Origin: Ophiobolus disseminans
Taxonomy: Eukaryota > Ascomycota > Dothideomycetes > Pleosporales > Phaeosphaeriaceae
Reading direction: 5' to 3'
NCBI GenBank assembly: GCA_010093685.1
Contig: MU006219.1
Span: 825,531 to 889,530 of the forward strand
DNA: 64,000 nucleotides
Each line of letters begins with the position of its first letter. Position 1 is the first letter of the stretch. The notes beneath the pieces were generated by a model, which was not told the origin of the DNA, ran no database searches, and saw only the letters and a list, made by a program, of their open reading frames with translations. Of this stretch, positions 43,513-55,684 are shown in pieces. The position numbers were made by a program, and so were the translations under genes.

Positions 43513-46419
43513 CTACTGCGGGGGCCGTTGGTCTTGCATCGCACTCCAGTCCTCTTGGTTGGTATTCCCACCATAGTCGAAGTCCATCTGTTCGTCAAAG
43601 AGCGTCGTGAAGTTGCCATAAAAGAAAGGGTATGGCTCCTGGCTGAACTGGACGTTGTTGCCATAGGCATGGGGCAAGGGCCCGGCGAGGGGGTTCAGGT
43701 CAAACGATCCTAGGTTTGCCTGGTTGTAACCATCGTCATTGTAAGGTGCTGAAGGCCATGTAGGCTCGCCACGGTACTGCAAATCGGTGTTGGAGTACGC
43801 CTGGGAAGCTATACCCACGGCATCGCTTGGCTGGTCCTCGAATGCTTGTAGAAGCCCTTGTGGCCATTGATGGGGTATCGCATTTTGAATAGATTGTCGG
43901 TTTCGATTCAACATTTTGCACACAACGCTGTACGCGCGATCGGCTACACTATCAACAGACTTCATGGCTTCCAGCCAGTTGGCCAATTTCTCCACGCATT
44001 CAGCAATTTTGGATCGATCTGCGCGGTTCGTGTCTTGTGCCAGTTCCAATAACAGGACAGTTATAGCTTGCATGACTATGTGCCGTTAGCTATCACTCTT
44101 CACTAGAAGTAAAGACCTACTAATATGTACGCTTGACCACCAAGGTCCCCTCTCATAAAGCCACGTTGAATTTGCGGGCTCAGGAAGCCATGATGAAAGG
44201 TCCAAGGCAGCCTGGATGCAAGATGTAGCTGTTACTTGGTTGAAATTGGCCGACTCTTCGCTCTGCCCTTTGATGCGTCGGTCGAGCCTACACAAACATG
44301 GCCGCGTGATACAAATCTTCGCACTCTGATAGTAGAAGTAAAGCAGCAAGTGCTCCCTACTCGGATTTGGCTCTGTAGAAGACGCTGCATCGAACGGGCC
44401 ATGCGGAAGTATTTTTAGAGCCCACCTATCCAACTCAGCGCTTAGTGAAGCGATTTCACCTTGCATGTGTTTCCAGGAGTGAACGGCAGTCCGCGCGGCA
44501 TAAAGTGTGGAGAGCGTCTTGTGTTGCAAAAGATCAAGCTGCGTCCAAGCATCGAGAAAGGAGTCAATGGTTTCGGTGGTTGATGCGAATTTGGACACCG
44601 CGGGAACTTTGCCACGCGCTGAGTGGAATGTGGGCGAGGCGACCTTCTCTTGAGGCGTAGACATTCCAGGCCCAACTCTGGTCTCACTTGAGTGTGTGCT
44701 TTTCAGATTCCTCAATTGGGGTACCGTGCAATCCTTTCGTTCTACCACTCGCGGACGTCCGGTGATTGATGTAAGGATACACTCGATTGAATGCAATGCC
44801 CACCAAGTTTGTGCCCTCGCTCGTTTTGTGTGGATCGAGACGGAAGTGTCCTCATTTCTGAGGTGCAAACCTGCTGCTTGAGCGTACCGAATAGAGATGC
44901 CAATCATGTACCATGCTCTACTCATATAATCAGTTAGATGAATACAAAACTAGATGGCGGTATATGCCACAGGGCGAGCGCGTTGCGAGCAGGCTACACC
45001 AGGCAGGCGTTAAGAGAAGCCGGCTTACCTGCTGACATGGCCGATAGTCAGATAGTAGAAAGAGAAAAGTCCGGTCGCCTAGACATGATCAAATTCAACA
45101 TTCGAAACCAATGGTATATAGCGCTTACCTGAATGAGGAGCCTATCCGGTGCACAGACCAGCGTCGTGATATTCTTCAGCCCGAGAAAATATACAGCCCT
45201 CGACATGTATACGAGATGGTCGTGAGGATCTGCCTGCCAGTCTGCGCCAACAAGGTGCGAGTATCGAGCGCCGATTGCGAGGACCAAATTTAGGACAGCT
45301 TTCCACTTTGCATCGACGGTCATGGTAGCACCAGACTGGACGATCTCATAGTATTTGTATAGCTGGGCCTCGAATTCGTCATCAAGGATTCGGAATGGCT
45401 CTTGGACTGTCGACTTGTAGTTTGCGAAGAGTGCACTAGCTGTCTCAAGAGGTGGAAGAGAGTGTGGCTCGACCTGATCCATCGCGTCAATGTTTTCATT
45501 GTCCAGATAGAAGTAATAGTCAGAAAGCGGGCCCGTGTTTCCAGACTCCTTCTGACGTTGGTGCAGAGCTTCTGAGCGTTTCGAGAATGCGTGCTCGCTA
45601 TCTCCGGGAGGTGCATATGGCAGGTCGGAGGGCTCGCCAGTGGGCAGGTCTAGCTTTCGTTGTAGTGTGCGCATCCACTGCACCTGCGAGTTGCGTCCCA
45701 GGAAACCAGTCTCGTCCCGCCCCTGATGGTCAAGCAGATCTTCCTCGAGGAAGTCAAGATCCTCATTGGAGCCCACGGAGGCTGACACTTGTGTCTCGTC
45801 GGGTGCTAAGCTATCATGGTCCATGTCATCGGACGATGACCTCGGTCGTTGCTCCATGTACCTGGAGAGCAGGGCAGGCGTGTCTGGGGGCGTATCATGC
45901 TCGTACTGCTGAAGTACCTCGTTGACGGTCTTCGCATGTTCCCCAGAAAGAGAGCCTTTAATTTCTTTGAGCAAGGCGATCAGGAGCTCATTCTTGTTCA
46001 GAGCCCTGTGACGTGTCAGACATGTATCTGGCACTGAAGTGCGCAGACTCACTCTCTGAGACGATCCCGACGCGGCTGCTCGTATACGCATTCATCACCG
46101 TTCCTCTCGCAGTTGGTGCACTGGGGCCTGGTGCCGGAGCATTTTGTTTCTGTAGGGGTTAGCTGGCACAACTCTCCACACGAAGCAACTGGTAGGCCGG
46201 ATCGCGGGACTAGGATCAGATGAGCCCACTGCGCTTCCGACATCTTGTGCACTACAACACGATTAGTGTTTACCTCCCGAGTCATTGTTGGGCACCTACT
46301 GCCTTGTTCACGGTCTCGGGCCGCACGCGGGGAGGCTTCGAAGACGAGGCAACATAGTGGTCCGGTCTTCTCAGACGTGGAATGGCGACCTTGTCACTGG
46401 GCCCTGAATGACTCTCCAT
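43513..46419 (-). CDS. Zn2Cys6 fungal-specific transcription factor
   Basis: Seven exons on the minus strand: 46300-46419, 46230-46251, 46053-46149, 45129-46005, 45029-45078, 44121-44917 and 43513-44075, giving 841 residues. Introns are 45-111 nt. The binuclear cluster is complete only after splicing: a 22-nt exon supplies CTRCRKR, then KTKCSGTRPQCTNC and ERNGDECVY follow, giving C-x2-C-x6-C-x6-C-x2-C-x6-C. A short helical dimerisation segment (NELLIALLKEI) follows, then an acidic linker. The fungal_trans middle region has ATGLFSFYYLTIGHVSR, AWYMIGISIRYAQAAGLH and RARAQTWWALHSIEC. The C-terminus is Gln/Asn/Asp-rich and could activate transcription. Targets are unknown. Every junction keeps phase. 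Confidence 0.92.
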
Positions 46420-49154
46420 CAACAAAGAGCACCACTAGGCGAGGCAGAGCACGCCGAACCCAGGCGGGGTGAGGGTGTATTTTGAGCAAAGGTAGGCTTG
46501 GAGCCCACAAATGGGAGAATGACGACAGCGGAGGAAACAAAGGTAAATTAGTCAGGGTGTCGGCGGTAGTCTACACCGAGAGCAGACGATGGCAGTACTG
46601 ACACGAACCACTGTGTGCACAGATCTTCATAATAACCCCGGTGGGTAGCTGCAACAGGGGCTGTTCTAATGTAGGTGCTGTGCGGAGAATTGCGCCGCGG
46701 CCAATCACAGGCCACCTGCCACCACGGGCCGTCTTGGCTCACCTTCTCCTTCCAGGTATCTGGTGTGGGAGACTGCCCGTCGCCGCCATGGCATTGCATT
46801 TTATATTCGGCATACACGCCGAGCTAGCCGTCTGCACCGAGCATCTCTATGAAATACTCTGTCGGCCGAGGAGCTTGCGCCGTACCGTAGCAAATTAAAA
46901 GGTTTGTGTTGGTGGTGGAGGAGACTCCGAAAGAAACCGAGACGCAACACACTTCAACCTGCGTTCACAAAGACTTCTTCTTGACAACATGTTTACTGGA
47001 CAGGGACTTCTTGCACAGTTCGAGACACAATCCTCTACCGGCCACTCCCACCATTACACAAGCCCTAGAGCGATGCATCAGCTAGCAAATTTGGGTCCTT
47101 CCAAGGCTACTTTACCCAGACAAACATGGCCTACATACTCTCTACCGCCACCAGTACGTGCCCAATACTGCCAAAATAGGTGCTCATAGCGCCCGCTCGA
47201 GTTTCTATTGAGCATAGCAAAGTACTGTTCCTGAATATTGGCTGGATCTAACGTGTCTGACATAAGGCTCTGTAGCACGCAGACTCCACGTTTCTGGCCT
47301 TTACAGAGCTCAGGAGCGTCATGGACGACATGGCACACGAGGTTTACCCCTACCGGAATAACACGTGCCGCCTCTCGTTACGACGAGCGGAACTTCACCA
47401 TGCAAAGCTGCTCGGGTAGTCTTGCAAGTTACTGAATATGTTGCAGTCTGAAACTGTGCTTCCGCTTCGACTCGAATCTTGGACTCTCGCATGACGTCCG
47501 GCTGCTGGCCACTTGTTCAGCCTGCAGTATCGCAATCTGGTCTCCTCAACCCTTTTGATCTTTATCGATGAACCCGACGACAAGGCCACATATTTGTATC
47601 ATAAAGACACTGGTTCCAGCCCCATGAGAGTCGTCGTTTCTTCCAAGGCATCTCTAAAGGCCTTGTTGCATGTTTTCGATCGTCGTCCCAGATTGAACAC
47701 ATACTACACGTTGCTCTTCTAAGTGCTCAACCGACTCACCCTTGATGCCATCGATAGTAGGCACCATAAATACTCACCTGCGGCACTGTTAGCATCGAAG
47801 GCTACGCTTGCTATTTGCGCAGAGGGCATTATGACCAGGGTCGCAATCTCAGCAGATCGCGTCTTCCACGTCGTGCATGCACTGATGACCCCGGTCAACC
47901 GTCAGCCTCTTCAACTATTGGGCACAAACCAAGATCGAAAAGGCATGCAAGAGATTGATGACGGAGTATGTGCTTTGTGAATACCCGGTCAATGTCGTGG
48001 CCATCACAAATGACCCGACTGAGCGACGATAACACAACCTCATGGAGTTGATAGCTGGCACCTAATGAACCATGATTAGGTAAGTATTGGATTTCTAGAG
48101 CTCAGAGCGAAATATCATATATGTGGGAGCAATCCATGTGGTGCGCCTGAGTTTGCTCACTCGCATGTGCAGGCATCCGACTGGAATATCCCACCTGCAA
48201 CTTCTACGCTCGCATATTTTAGCGGCTAAAGACTTCTTCTTTGTGAGTACGACTGACGTAGCGGCACATAATGCGGTACACGGCATTTCTACCGACAGTG
48301 GTCAATGCTCGCATGAATGTGACCGTTCGTGGGTTCGGCTAGCTTCATACAACGCAAGTGCCGGGGGCAACGGCTAGAATTGCACCGTTTTGGCAGTTCG
48401 AATAACAATCTTACAACATTGTTTATCTTGTCGCAAGAGTTAATGCTACTACTCGCAGGATCTTCACTACTACGCGAAGGCTCCTCGCTACTTTTCCTTG
48501 GATCTTCGCTATAACGCTCCTCAATCAGGTCCTCGTGACGACAGCTGTTCTAGGCCTAGCAGCCGTGAAGAATTCTCGGGGGCTAGTATGAATATCCCAC
48601 GCGGCCACGGCATCGGTTGCACAGGGTCCGGGACAGATTGCTGATGAAGCGCAGAACAGGCTGTCTTTGTAGTCTGACATTTGACTGCGCTCCAGCACTG
48701 TATTTACTTGTACGACTTTCCGATGCCACACGTCGCCGCCCGTCACGGAGCCTTATCCCACTATCACAATAACGAGCAGCTGTACCGAGTCTGGAGCTAA
48801 ATAAAGGAGTTTGTATAATTCACATTGACCGGAGCATTCCCCAAATCTCACATCTAGGAATACAATCAGGACATTGCCCAGGTGCCTGGCCTTGAATGCA
48901 ATGTCTCCCGCGTGCTTGCGTACGTTCGTTAGCTGCACCACACACCACTGTTAAGCTCATCCTTGCTCTTTGATACCAGACAAAGAATCAGTCACTCGTC
49001 ACACATACATCGCAGGCCAACATTTCCGAGGTTATGCTTACATATTGGCATCATTCCGCCAGTACCTGTCGGATTTCATGTTGAGCCGACCATGTATACA
49101 GCTCCCGATTGACGTCCCCGATGATCCAACGTCCTGGTCATCATTAGCGACGTT
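46420..49154. other. 2.7 kb gene-poor region
   Basis: This is one of the two long gaps in the window. Open frames are short; a minus-strand frame at 47331-47078 (ending VALEGPKFAS) reads like protein but lacks a partner exon I can define. Around 48450-48510 a short imperfect repeat of GGATCTTC/CTCGCTAC strings occurs. No transposon ends or RNA gene seen. It separates the Zn2Cys6 gene from the monooxygenase. Confidence 0.4.
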
Positions 49155-50485
49155 TCAGTCCACAATCTGGGGAAACTCGCCGATAAACGGTAACTTATCT
49201 ATCAGCCACAATAAGCAGTACATGGAGTACTCCGAGAATAGGCCAAGGTTTGTCTTGTTTCCCGCGAGCTTTTTGCCTCGTTCATTGATGGCATGGACTC
49301 GTGGTGCACGGATTTTGTAGAAGAGCTTGATTGCTGTGTTGATTACGTCTGCGTCGTTGTCATTATGGGGCTCGTCCTCCAACAGTTTACCGAGCAATAT
49401 CGCAAACGTCTGCGCATCTTCAATGGCTTGGCTCGCTCCTTGCCCCGTGGTCGGGTCCATTGCATGGGCTGCATCGCCAACCAGCACAATACCTCGTTCG
49501 CCCCAGTGCGGTAGTTCAGGAAGAGCCCACGTCGGATAGATAGATTGCACTTCGGCTTTCTGGATGATTTCTTTCACGACGGAATCTTTCCAGTGCTTAT
49601 GCCGCTCTACCAACGCCACCTTGATGGTACCAGGATCAATGGCTTTCGTGTCCGAGAGACTGGTCATCTCGAACGTAGACCACCACATGAGTTGTTGCAC
49701 AGCAGGTGGGCCGCCAGACGAGTATCCGAAGAACCCGTTACCACCAAAGCAAAACACCATCGCTTTGTTATCCGTAATGTAATGTGGAATAGGCGCGTTG
49801 AGAAAGCCGCCTACACCGGATTGACCACTAGGTTTTGTTAACTCTCGCTGCGCACGAACATCTCAATGGCTCCTTACGTATAAACAGGTTTATACCTCTC
49901 ATCTCCTCCAAATAACGCCTCCCTCACCACACTCCGCACACCATCCGCACCAATAACTAGGTCCGCCTCCTCGACCTCCCCGTCCTCGAACATCACTCCA
50001 ACCTTCCCACCTTTCAACCTCTCCACTCCCACTACCTGCCTATAATCCACAGCGCCCTCATCCACGTACCGCATAATTGTCTCCCGCAGTCCATGCCGAG
50101 AACTCGCTACACATACCTCCTCCGACTCACCATCGCCCCTCACAGCTTTGTCACTCGTACTCTGCACACTCAACGTCCATCCATTCGCGCCCTTGAACAC
50201 AAATCTCTCGGCTCGGAAACCCTGCGCTACTACGCTGGCGTACAGGTCTGGGTTAAGGTCGCGCAGGACGCGCATTCCGTTGGGCGAGATGCCGAGACCA
50301 GCACCTATGAGGGGTGGAGAGGCGGAGAGTGTGTCGAGATTCCCATTATATGGAGGAGATGAAGAAGAGGGTTTGTGGGATTCGAATATGGTGATGGTGT
50401 TGGATGAGGGGTTGGGGAGATGTTTGCGTAGGTGCAGATAAGTTGCCAGACCAACTATGCCGCCGCCTACTATGATGACCTTCAT
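49155..50485 (-). CDS. FAD-dependent monooxygenase (salicylate-hydroxylase-like)
   Basis: Exons 49878-50485 and 49155-49827 on the minus strand (50-nt GTAAGG..CTAG intron with a GTTAAC branch site, phase 2) give 426 residues. The N-terminal Rossmann motif is VIIVGGGIVGLATYLHLRK. A Arg in SRHGLRETI fits the FAD-contacting helix of the group. The DG motif is DLVIGADGVRSVVREAL, and the second FAD motif is GIVLVGDAAHAMDPTTGQG. This is the group A flavoprotein hydroxylase layout (PF01494-type), using NAD(P)H and O2 on aromatic or polyketide substrates. No membrane anchor or signal is visible. The C-terminus (FSEYSMYCLLWLIDKL) is hydrophobic. The substrate cannot be told. It is divergent from the gene at 51028. 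Confidence 0.9.
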
Positions 50486-51027
50486 GGTTGGTGTGAAGAT
50501 TGAGACTGAAGGGTCATTCTGGCATTGCTGCAGTTAATTGTTGCATTCATATACATCTGGTGTGGTAACGTGCTTGGTACAAAGACGCGTAGCTGATACG
50601 ATATACGAACAGGCAGCAACATTGGATGGACTGTGGCGCACTGTATGCCACCCACCTCCACTCTAATTGAAGACAACTCGGTAGGAAAAGGAAGTGATCA
50701 AGGAAGATCGAAGTGAGCTGAAGTGTATGTTAACCGCGCGTAGAGGGTGCGCATAACACAAGGAAGCGAGAGGCCCTTAACTTGACTTCGTACAATTAGC
50801 AATGGGCGTGAACTTGGAGTCCGGTATCCCTCAACAGTATTTTAAGCCGTCGAAAAACTGTTAATGCCTTCATTAACCTAGGCAGGCAAATTCAACGATG
50901 CCGCCGAGTCAGTTCATTGGGCGGACAAAGAACAACTTCAACCCCCAACAAAGAACTTCCCATCCCTTGACACATCTCAAACACACACATACACATACAC
51001 CTATCTCACCAAACCCAACAAATCACC
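50486..51027. other. Divergent intergenic region
   Basis: Shared upstream region of the monooxygenase and the Ser-rich gene. A CA-rich leader (ACACACATACACATACAC) lies near 50985. No gene recognised. Confidence 0.45.
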
Positions 51028-51528
51028 ATGTCCAGCCCTCCATCCTCATCATCATCCTCATCATCCTCATCATCCGCCTCCCCAACCTGCGAAATCCGCG
51101 CCGTCCTGACCCCCCTCAACGGCCGCACCTTCACCACCGCACTCAGCTGGTTCCCCACGACCACACTCAGCGCGCTAGATTTCGAATTCGAGCTGCGAGA
51201 TGTAGCATGGCAGAACGAGCAGGACACGTTATTCTATGCGCGCTACGAGATAGGCGGGGCGGTGGTGCGCGACGATGTAGAGAATAGGAGATTGAGGGCG
51301 CAGAAACGGATGGAGTATGTGTTGGAATATGCGCCGGGGGAAATGGTGCGTGTGATGGATGGGAGGAGGCGTGTGGAGTGGGATGGGGATGGGATGGGGT
51401 TTGTGGAGAGGGAAGATGAGGAGGAAAAGGCACAGGAACTGGGGGATGGTGTCCAGGCGGAGATGGGTGATGATGCGGATCGTGCAGAAGTGCATGATAA
51501 GAGTGGTGGGGATGGAGAGGGAGGGTAA
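51028..51528 (+). CDS. Unknown small protein with poly-Ser start
   Basis: A 166-residue frame starts at ATG 51028 with a Ser run encoded by a TCATCC microsatellite. A compact segment (CEIRAVLTPLNGRTFTTALSWFP…FEFELRDVAWQNEQDTLFYARYEIGG) follows, then a Glu/Asp/Gly-rich acidic tail. I do not recognise it. The stop is inside GGTAAGC, which could instead be a donor: a 41-nt intron ending CTCCCGCCTGCAG would extend the protein by ~40 residues (PMRLVKCGIRTQ…). That intron is shorter than any other here, so the simple stop is preferred. Confidence 0.55.
   Translation: MSSPPSSSSSSSSSSSASPTCEIRAVLTPLNGRTFTTALSWFPTTTLSALDFEFELRDVAWQNEQDTLFYARYEIGGAVVRDDVENRRLRAQKRMEYVLEYAPGEMVRVMDGRRRVEWDGDGMGFVEREDEEEKAQELGDGVQAEMGDDADRAEVHDKSGGDGEGG
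51041..51075 (+). repeat. TCATCC/TCATCATCC microsatellite
   Basis: A 35-bp run of CATC/CTCATC units inside the coding region codes for consecutive serines; its length could vary between strains without changing frame when whole codons are gained or lost. Confidence 0.75.
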
Positions 51529-52077
51529 GCAACGCCTGCACCAACACCACCTCTCCCGCCTGCAGGACCGATGCGGCTTGTAAAATGTGGTATACGGACG
51601 CAAAAGGGCAAGATGTGCACCATGAAACGTCGTATACACTGGCCCGTTGGTGTACAGTCGAATTGCGGGAGGCATTAGCGCCGATGTCCGTCCAACATGC
51701 CGTGGTTGTTAGTCCTTTAACCTTGTTGACTACTTCGCCACTTCAACACGAAACTCATCAAACGGGCCAAATCGGTAGCAGACGTTAAGCGTTATTCTTT
51801 CATTCGAGATCGCTTTTGTCTAGAAGTTTATGATAGCCGCCAAAGGCGTGAACAATTGCACATACAATGACATACCATGCCAAGTCCATCCAAAGCTCCG
51901 TTTGACCCATTCAGATCCCATACGCTTTTCATGCCATGCCGAGAACTGAGTGAAGAGAAGACGCCGTTAAACCATCTGCAATTTATATGCAGTTACCGCC
52001 AAAAGTTGGAACCAGGATATACAAGAAATGAGAAAACGATTAAAAGGTGTAAAGGCGGTCGTAAACATCCGAGGCTT
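51529..52077. other. Convergent intergenic region
   Basis: 3' flanks of the Ser-rich gene and the pyrophosphorylase gene. Nothing else recognised. Confidence 0.45.
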
Positions 52078-53351
52078 TTACATGATAATGGAGGGGGTAT
52101 CGACGTTCTGCTTGATGGACTTGTGGGGCAGGACGGAGCCGCCGTTGACGTAGACCTCGTCGCCGATAGAAACGTCGTCGCCCAGTACGGTGACGTTCTC
52201 CAGACGTGCCCACTTGCCGACAGTGCTGTTCCAGCCGACAATGGTGGACTTGACCCAGGCGTGGTCCTTGATGCGGCAGTTCTTCAGGATGACACACCGC
52301 TGCAGGCGCACACCATCACCAACGACAACATTGGGGCCAATGGTGACGTTGGGTCCAATGCGGCAGTTCTTGCCAATTTTGGCTGATGGGTCGATCAGGA
52401 CATTACCGCCGTACACGAAGGGCTCGGATGCCGGGGTGAGCAGGTTCGAGTTCTTGCGGGACAGCGACGAGAGGTACAGGCACGTGCCCGCAATAAAGTC
52501 CTTTGGTTGTCCAACGTCCATCCAGAAGCCCTCGAGGTCGAACGAGTGCAGTAGGCCGTCCTTGACAATGGCGGGGAAGGTCTCCTGCTCGATGGAGGTG
52601 GGGCGGAGCTCGATGCGGTTGAGGACGCTGGGGTTGAGGATGTAGATGCCGGCGTTGATGCGGTTACCGACGAACTCGACCGGCTTCTCGACGAAGCGGT
52701 CGATCTGCGAGGCGTGGCCGGGCTTGTGCACGACGACACCGTACTTTGACGGCTCCTCCACCTTGGTCACGACAATGGTGCCCTCGCCGCCGTGCTGCTT
52801 ATGGAACTCGGCGAGCTGGGCAAAGGGGTAGTCGCAGGTGACATCGGCATTGAGGACGAAGAAGGGCGAGTCGTCCTTGCCTAGGATGCGCTCGGCGAGC
52901 TTGAGGGGCCCGGCGGTGCCAAGAGGCTCCGTCTCGACTGAGAACTCAATCTTGACGTTGTACTGCTTCTCATACTACGCAAGGCGTCAGATGTGTGTGA
53001 AGTATGTAATTGGGCGCCACTCACAGTCTTGAGTGCCTCGGCCATGATCTCTGGGCGGTAGTTGACGGCAAGAACGACATCGGTGACACCGGCCGACGCA
53101 AGAGCCTCAATCTGATGCTGGATCATGGGCTTGTTCGCGAACTCGACAAGTGGCTTAGGTAATGTGAGGGTCTGCCGTGGGGTCAGTCGCGCCTTCTTTG
53201 TCGGGAATCGCGGGGCTCCCGAGCGAGCGGTGAGGGAGGAAAAGACATACGAGAGGTCGCAGACGGGTTCCAAACCCTCCGACGAGAATGATGGCTGTGC
53301 GGGATATTAGCTGTGTGCATCCTATAGCCATTGCATATGCCGACCTTTCAT
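52078..53351 (-). CDS. mpg1: Mannose-1-phosphate guanylyltransferase (GDP-mannose pyrophosphorylase)
   Basis: Four exons on the minus strand: 53345-53351 (7 nt, ATGAAAG), 53251-53294, 53025-53171 and 52078-52974, with introns of 50, 79 and 50 nt. They give 364 residues, the size I recall for the fungal enzyme. The nucleotidyltransferase signature GGFGTRLRPL and TLTLPKPLVEFANKPM is built across the second intron. FFVLNADVTCDYPF, FVEKP, NAGIYILNPSVL and FWMDVGQPKDF follow. The C-terminal half is a left-handed beta-helix of hexapeptides (KIGKNCRIGPNVTIGPNVVV) ending SIIM. It makes GDP-mannose for N- and O-glycans, GPI anchors and wall mannans in the cytosol. The identity is very secure. The tiny first exon uses a weak donor, GTCGGC. 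Confidence 0.95.
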
Positions 53352-54703
53352 GTTGGCGGTAGTGGTGGTGTGTGTAGTAAGAAGCTCAAGAACAAGTTAT
53401 GGCGGGGAGTTGAAGACAATAACTGAGCTGCAACAGAGCTTTGTGGTGAAGGGCTGATTGATGGACGAACGTATACAGTAGAATTGCAGCAAACGCAGAA
53501 CAGTGACGGGCAGGCCGAATCAAAGAGCTCTTGCGGTGTGGACAGCTGGTTCTTTTAGTAGTGGACCTTCCACCCCTAGCTTCGTGCTGGCCGCCAAGAA
53601 GGGTCCATTCCCCTTTTCTTTTGCCCGCACCACTTCACGCGCCATCGAGACTCCCTCGGCCGCTACGCTCGTCAATTGCTCCTAGCCTTGCGTCTCCGAG
53701 CCCAGACACGCTCAGGTCTCCGATCGCTCAGCGCATCCGCTGCTAATTCGAGCCTCTGCGGCCACGTCTGGGGTGACATCGTATAACACCAATTGGCTGT
53801 AACGCCATCACGAGGTGCTCTTCCACCATCCTGCACGCTACAAGCGACCTGTTTCGGGTCATCATGTCCACACCTCGAGTCACCGCCTTGCGCCAGATCT
53901 CCTGTAGCCGCGCCCACGTGCATCGTGATCCGAAATTGGGGGCGGTCGAGATCAGAGTCTTCTGGTCACGCCTGGATGCCCGCGTGGAGGGTTCCCGCCT
54001 TGTGCATGGGGATGTGGCTGGCTGTGGCTCGTGTTCCCCTGACTTGGTAAACTCTAAATCACTCCCGTAGAAACCACATCTCATTTGCTTCTTCAAGCTG
54101 AAGCACACATGACCTGGATATCGAGAGTCTGCCAGTTCTTCACCCCGTGGTAACGTAACATCTCGAATACGATGCGTGTCACATCGACGTGGCGGCACTC
54201 TCCCCCACCATGCTCACGAGAGGCTTACTTAGCTGTTACGAGCCAAGACAAGACATGCGCATGAAATCTGCGGTCAATACATCTTACCATGTGCAATTTA
54301 TCAATGCGACATTGGTCCTGAGCATATTACTGCTGCTAGGATACAATAACTGATGCCATTCGCCCACAACCATACCTCACTGTCCAACATCAGCGTTCAA
54401 CTTAGATGCTTCCGAGGTACAGATCATGGAGCCCGATATCGACTATGCCGTAAAGACTTGGGCCTAACAGTCTAACAATGTCAAATTCGCGAAGGGCTCA
54501 ACCGAACTGGTACATGTGGGTCTCCAGCACCGCAGGCCTACAATCCACCTACTCTCGATCAAGACACAAACATGTACGGAAAAACAAAACAATATCACCA
54601 CCATACTTCCACACAAGGAAGGTTCCTTCCGGACCATCGATTGCAGTCCGCAGTACCGCCGCTTCTACGTCAACTCCAACGGCTACTCGGCACGGCTCAA
54701 AGC
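53352..54703. other. 1.35 kb intergenic region
   Basis: Upstream of the pyrophosphorylase and downstream of the 2H gene. Short overlapping frames only; no signal recognised. Confidence 0.45.
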
Positions 54704-55684
54704 TTAGCTCTTACGAAGGAAGCTCATGGATCTCCACGCATCGGCAACACTGCTCCCTCGCTTTATTCCCGGCCGCTTTGCTCCACTTCCCGGCGCCTGC
54801 TCTCCAGACGAACCGTTCTTGTTCATCGCTCCTGAGGTTTGCGGTCGTGAAGAAGTCTTCTTTACATCGCCGAAGGCATATTCGCTGGCAAATATCCAAT
54901 TTCCACGATCGTACTTCCACAGCTCCAGACCGATCGCTTGCCCTTCCTTCGTGCTTTGCGAGAGCTCCTTTCGAACTGCGCTCAAGGCGTGCTCCACCTC
55001 TTCCTCTTCGTTGACTTTATTCATGACCGTCCAATGGGGCCGGAATCTACCTTGATCTTGCTCGCTTAAAAACGGCATCCACTGTGATTTCAGCTCGCTG
55101 TGCACGTCTTTCATATTCTGGTATCCGGCGTCCACGTTTACTCCGACGCCCAAGCGCATCCGAAACGGGCCCCCGGTAGTTACTTGAAACGGTTTCGTAC
55201 TCGATGCCAGCTGCGAAAGACCATTGTTTAGCTGCTCGATCTGTGAATGCGGTAGAGCATGAAAGAGCGTCAGATGCGCTCCAGTCCTGTTCAATCTTCT
55301 CGGAAAGTACTGGTCTCGTATCTTGTTCATGGGATCCGCCAGGCTGTCTTCCAGTTTTAGCGTCAGGACATAGACATGGTCCTCAGATCCACCGGTATTC
55401 GGCTCATGCTCGGCTCTTGTGACACGTTGATACTGAACTTCCTGAACAGCGCCTCTTTCATATTTCTCCGCCTCACGGTCTTTCTTCGATGACCACCCTC
55501 GAAAACTCGTCTTGGACCGGATACCAGCGCCAGGACGTTGCGGCTTCTGGGGTTTAACCGACTTCTGTGATTCGAACGACGACCGCAGATCAGGATCGGA
55601 AAGGTGTTTGGCTTGAATCTGTGGCTGCCGCACAGTTCCGTTTGGAGTGCTGACAGCCGCTGCATACGATAGGCCGCCTGACAT
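54704..55684 (-). CDS. 2H phosphoesterase / 2'-5' RNA ligase-like protein
   Basis: One exon encodes 326 residues from ATG 55684 (MSGGLSYAAAVSTPNG). An in-frame ATG at 55762 would add 26 residues. Residues 1-90 are polar and basic. The catalytic domain has the two H-x-T motifs of the 2H superfamily: HLTLFHALPHSQ (His137) and HWTVMNKVNEEEE (His217), about 80 residues apart as expected. Hydrophobic strands precede each (VYVLTLKL; MRLGVGV). WKYDRGNWIFASEYAF ends the fold, and a Ser/Lys-rich tail follows. Family members cleave or ligate 2',5'- or cyclic phosphodiester bonds in RNA or nucleotides; the substrate here is unknown. Confidence 0.87.
   Translation of the reverse strand: MSGGLSYAAAVSTPNGTVRQPQIQAKHLSDPDLRSSFESQKSVKPQKPQRPGAGIRSKTSFRGWSSKKDREAEKYERGAVQEVQYQRVTRAEHEPNTGGSEDHVYVLTLKLEDSLADPMNKIRDQYFPRRLNRTGAHLTLFHALPHSQIEQLNNGLSQLASSTKPFQVTTGGPFRMRLGVGVNVDAGYQNMKDVHSELKSQWMPFLSEQDQGRFRPHWTVMNKVNEEEEVEHALSAVRKELSQSTKEGQAIGLELWKYDRGNWIFASEYAFGDVKKTSSRPQTSGAMNKNGSSGEQAPGSGAKRPGIKRGSSVADAWRSMSFLRKS

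Noticed and set aside
46049..46285. Zn2Cys6 frame read straight through as CGELCQLTPTETKC
   Set aside because: Cysteine spacing is wrong (x3, x8); splicing of two introns gives the exact C-x2-C-x6-C pattern instead.
47078..47338. Minus-strand frame as a gene fragment
   Set aside because: Reads plausibly at its end, but no adjoining exon or family could be established; kept only as a hint in the gap entry.
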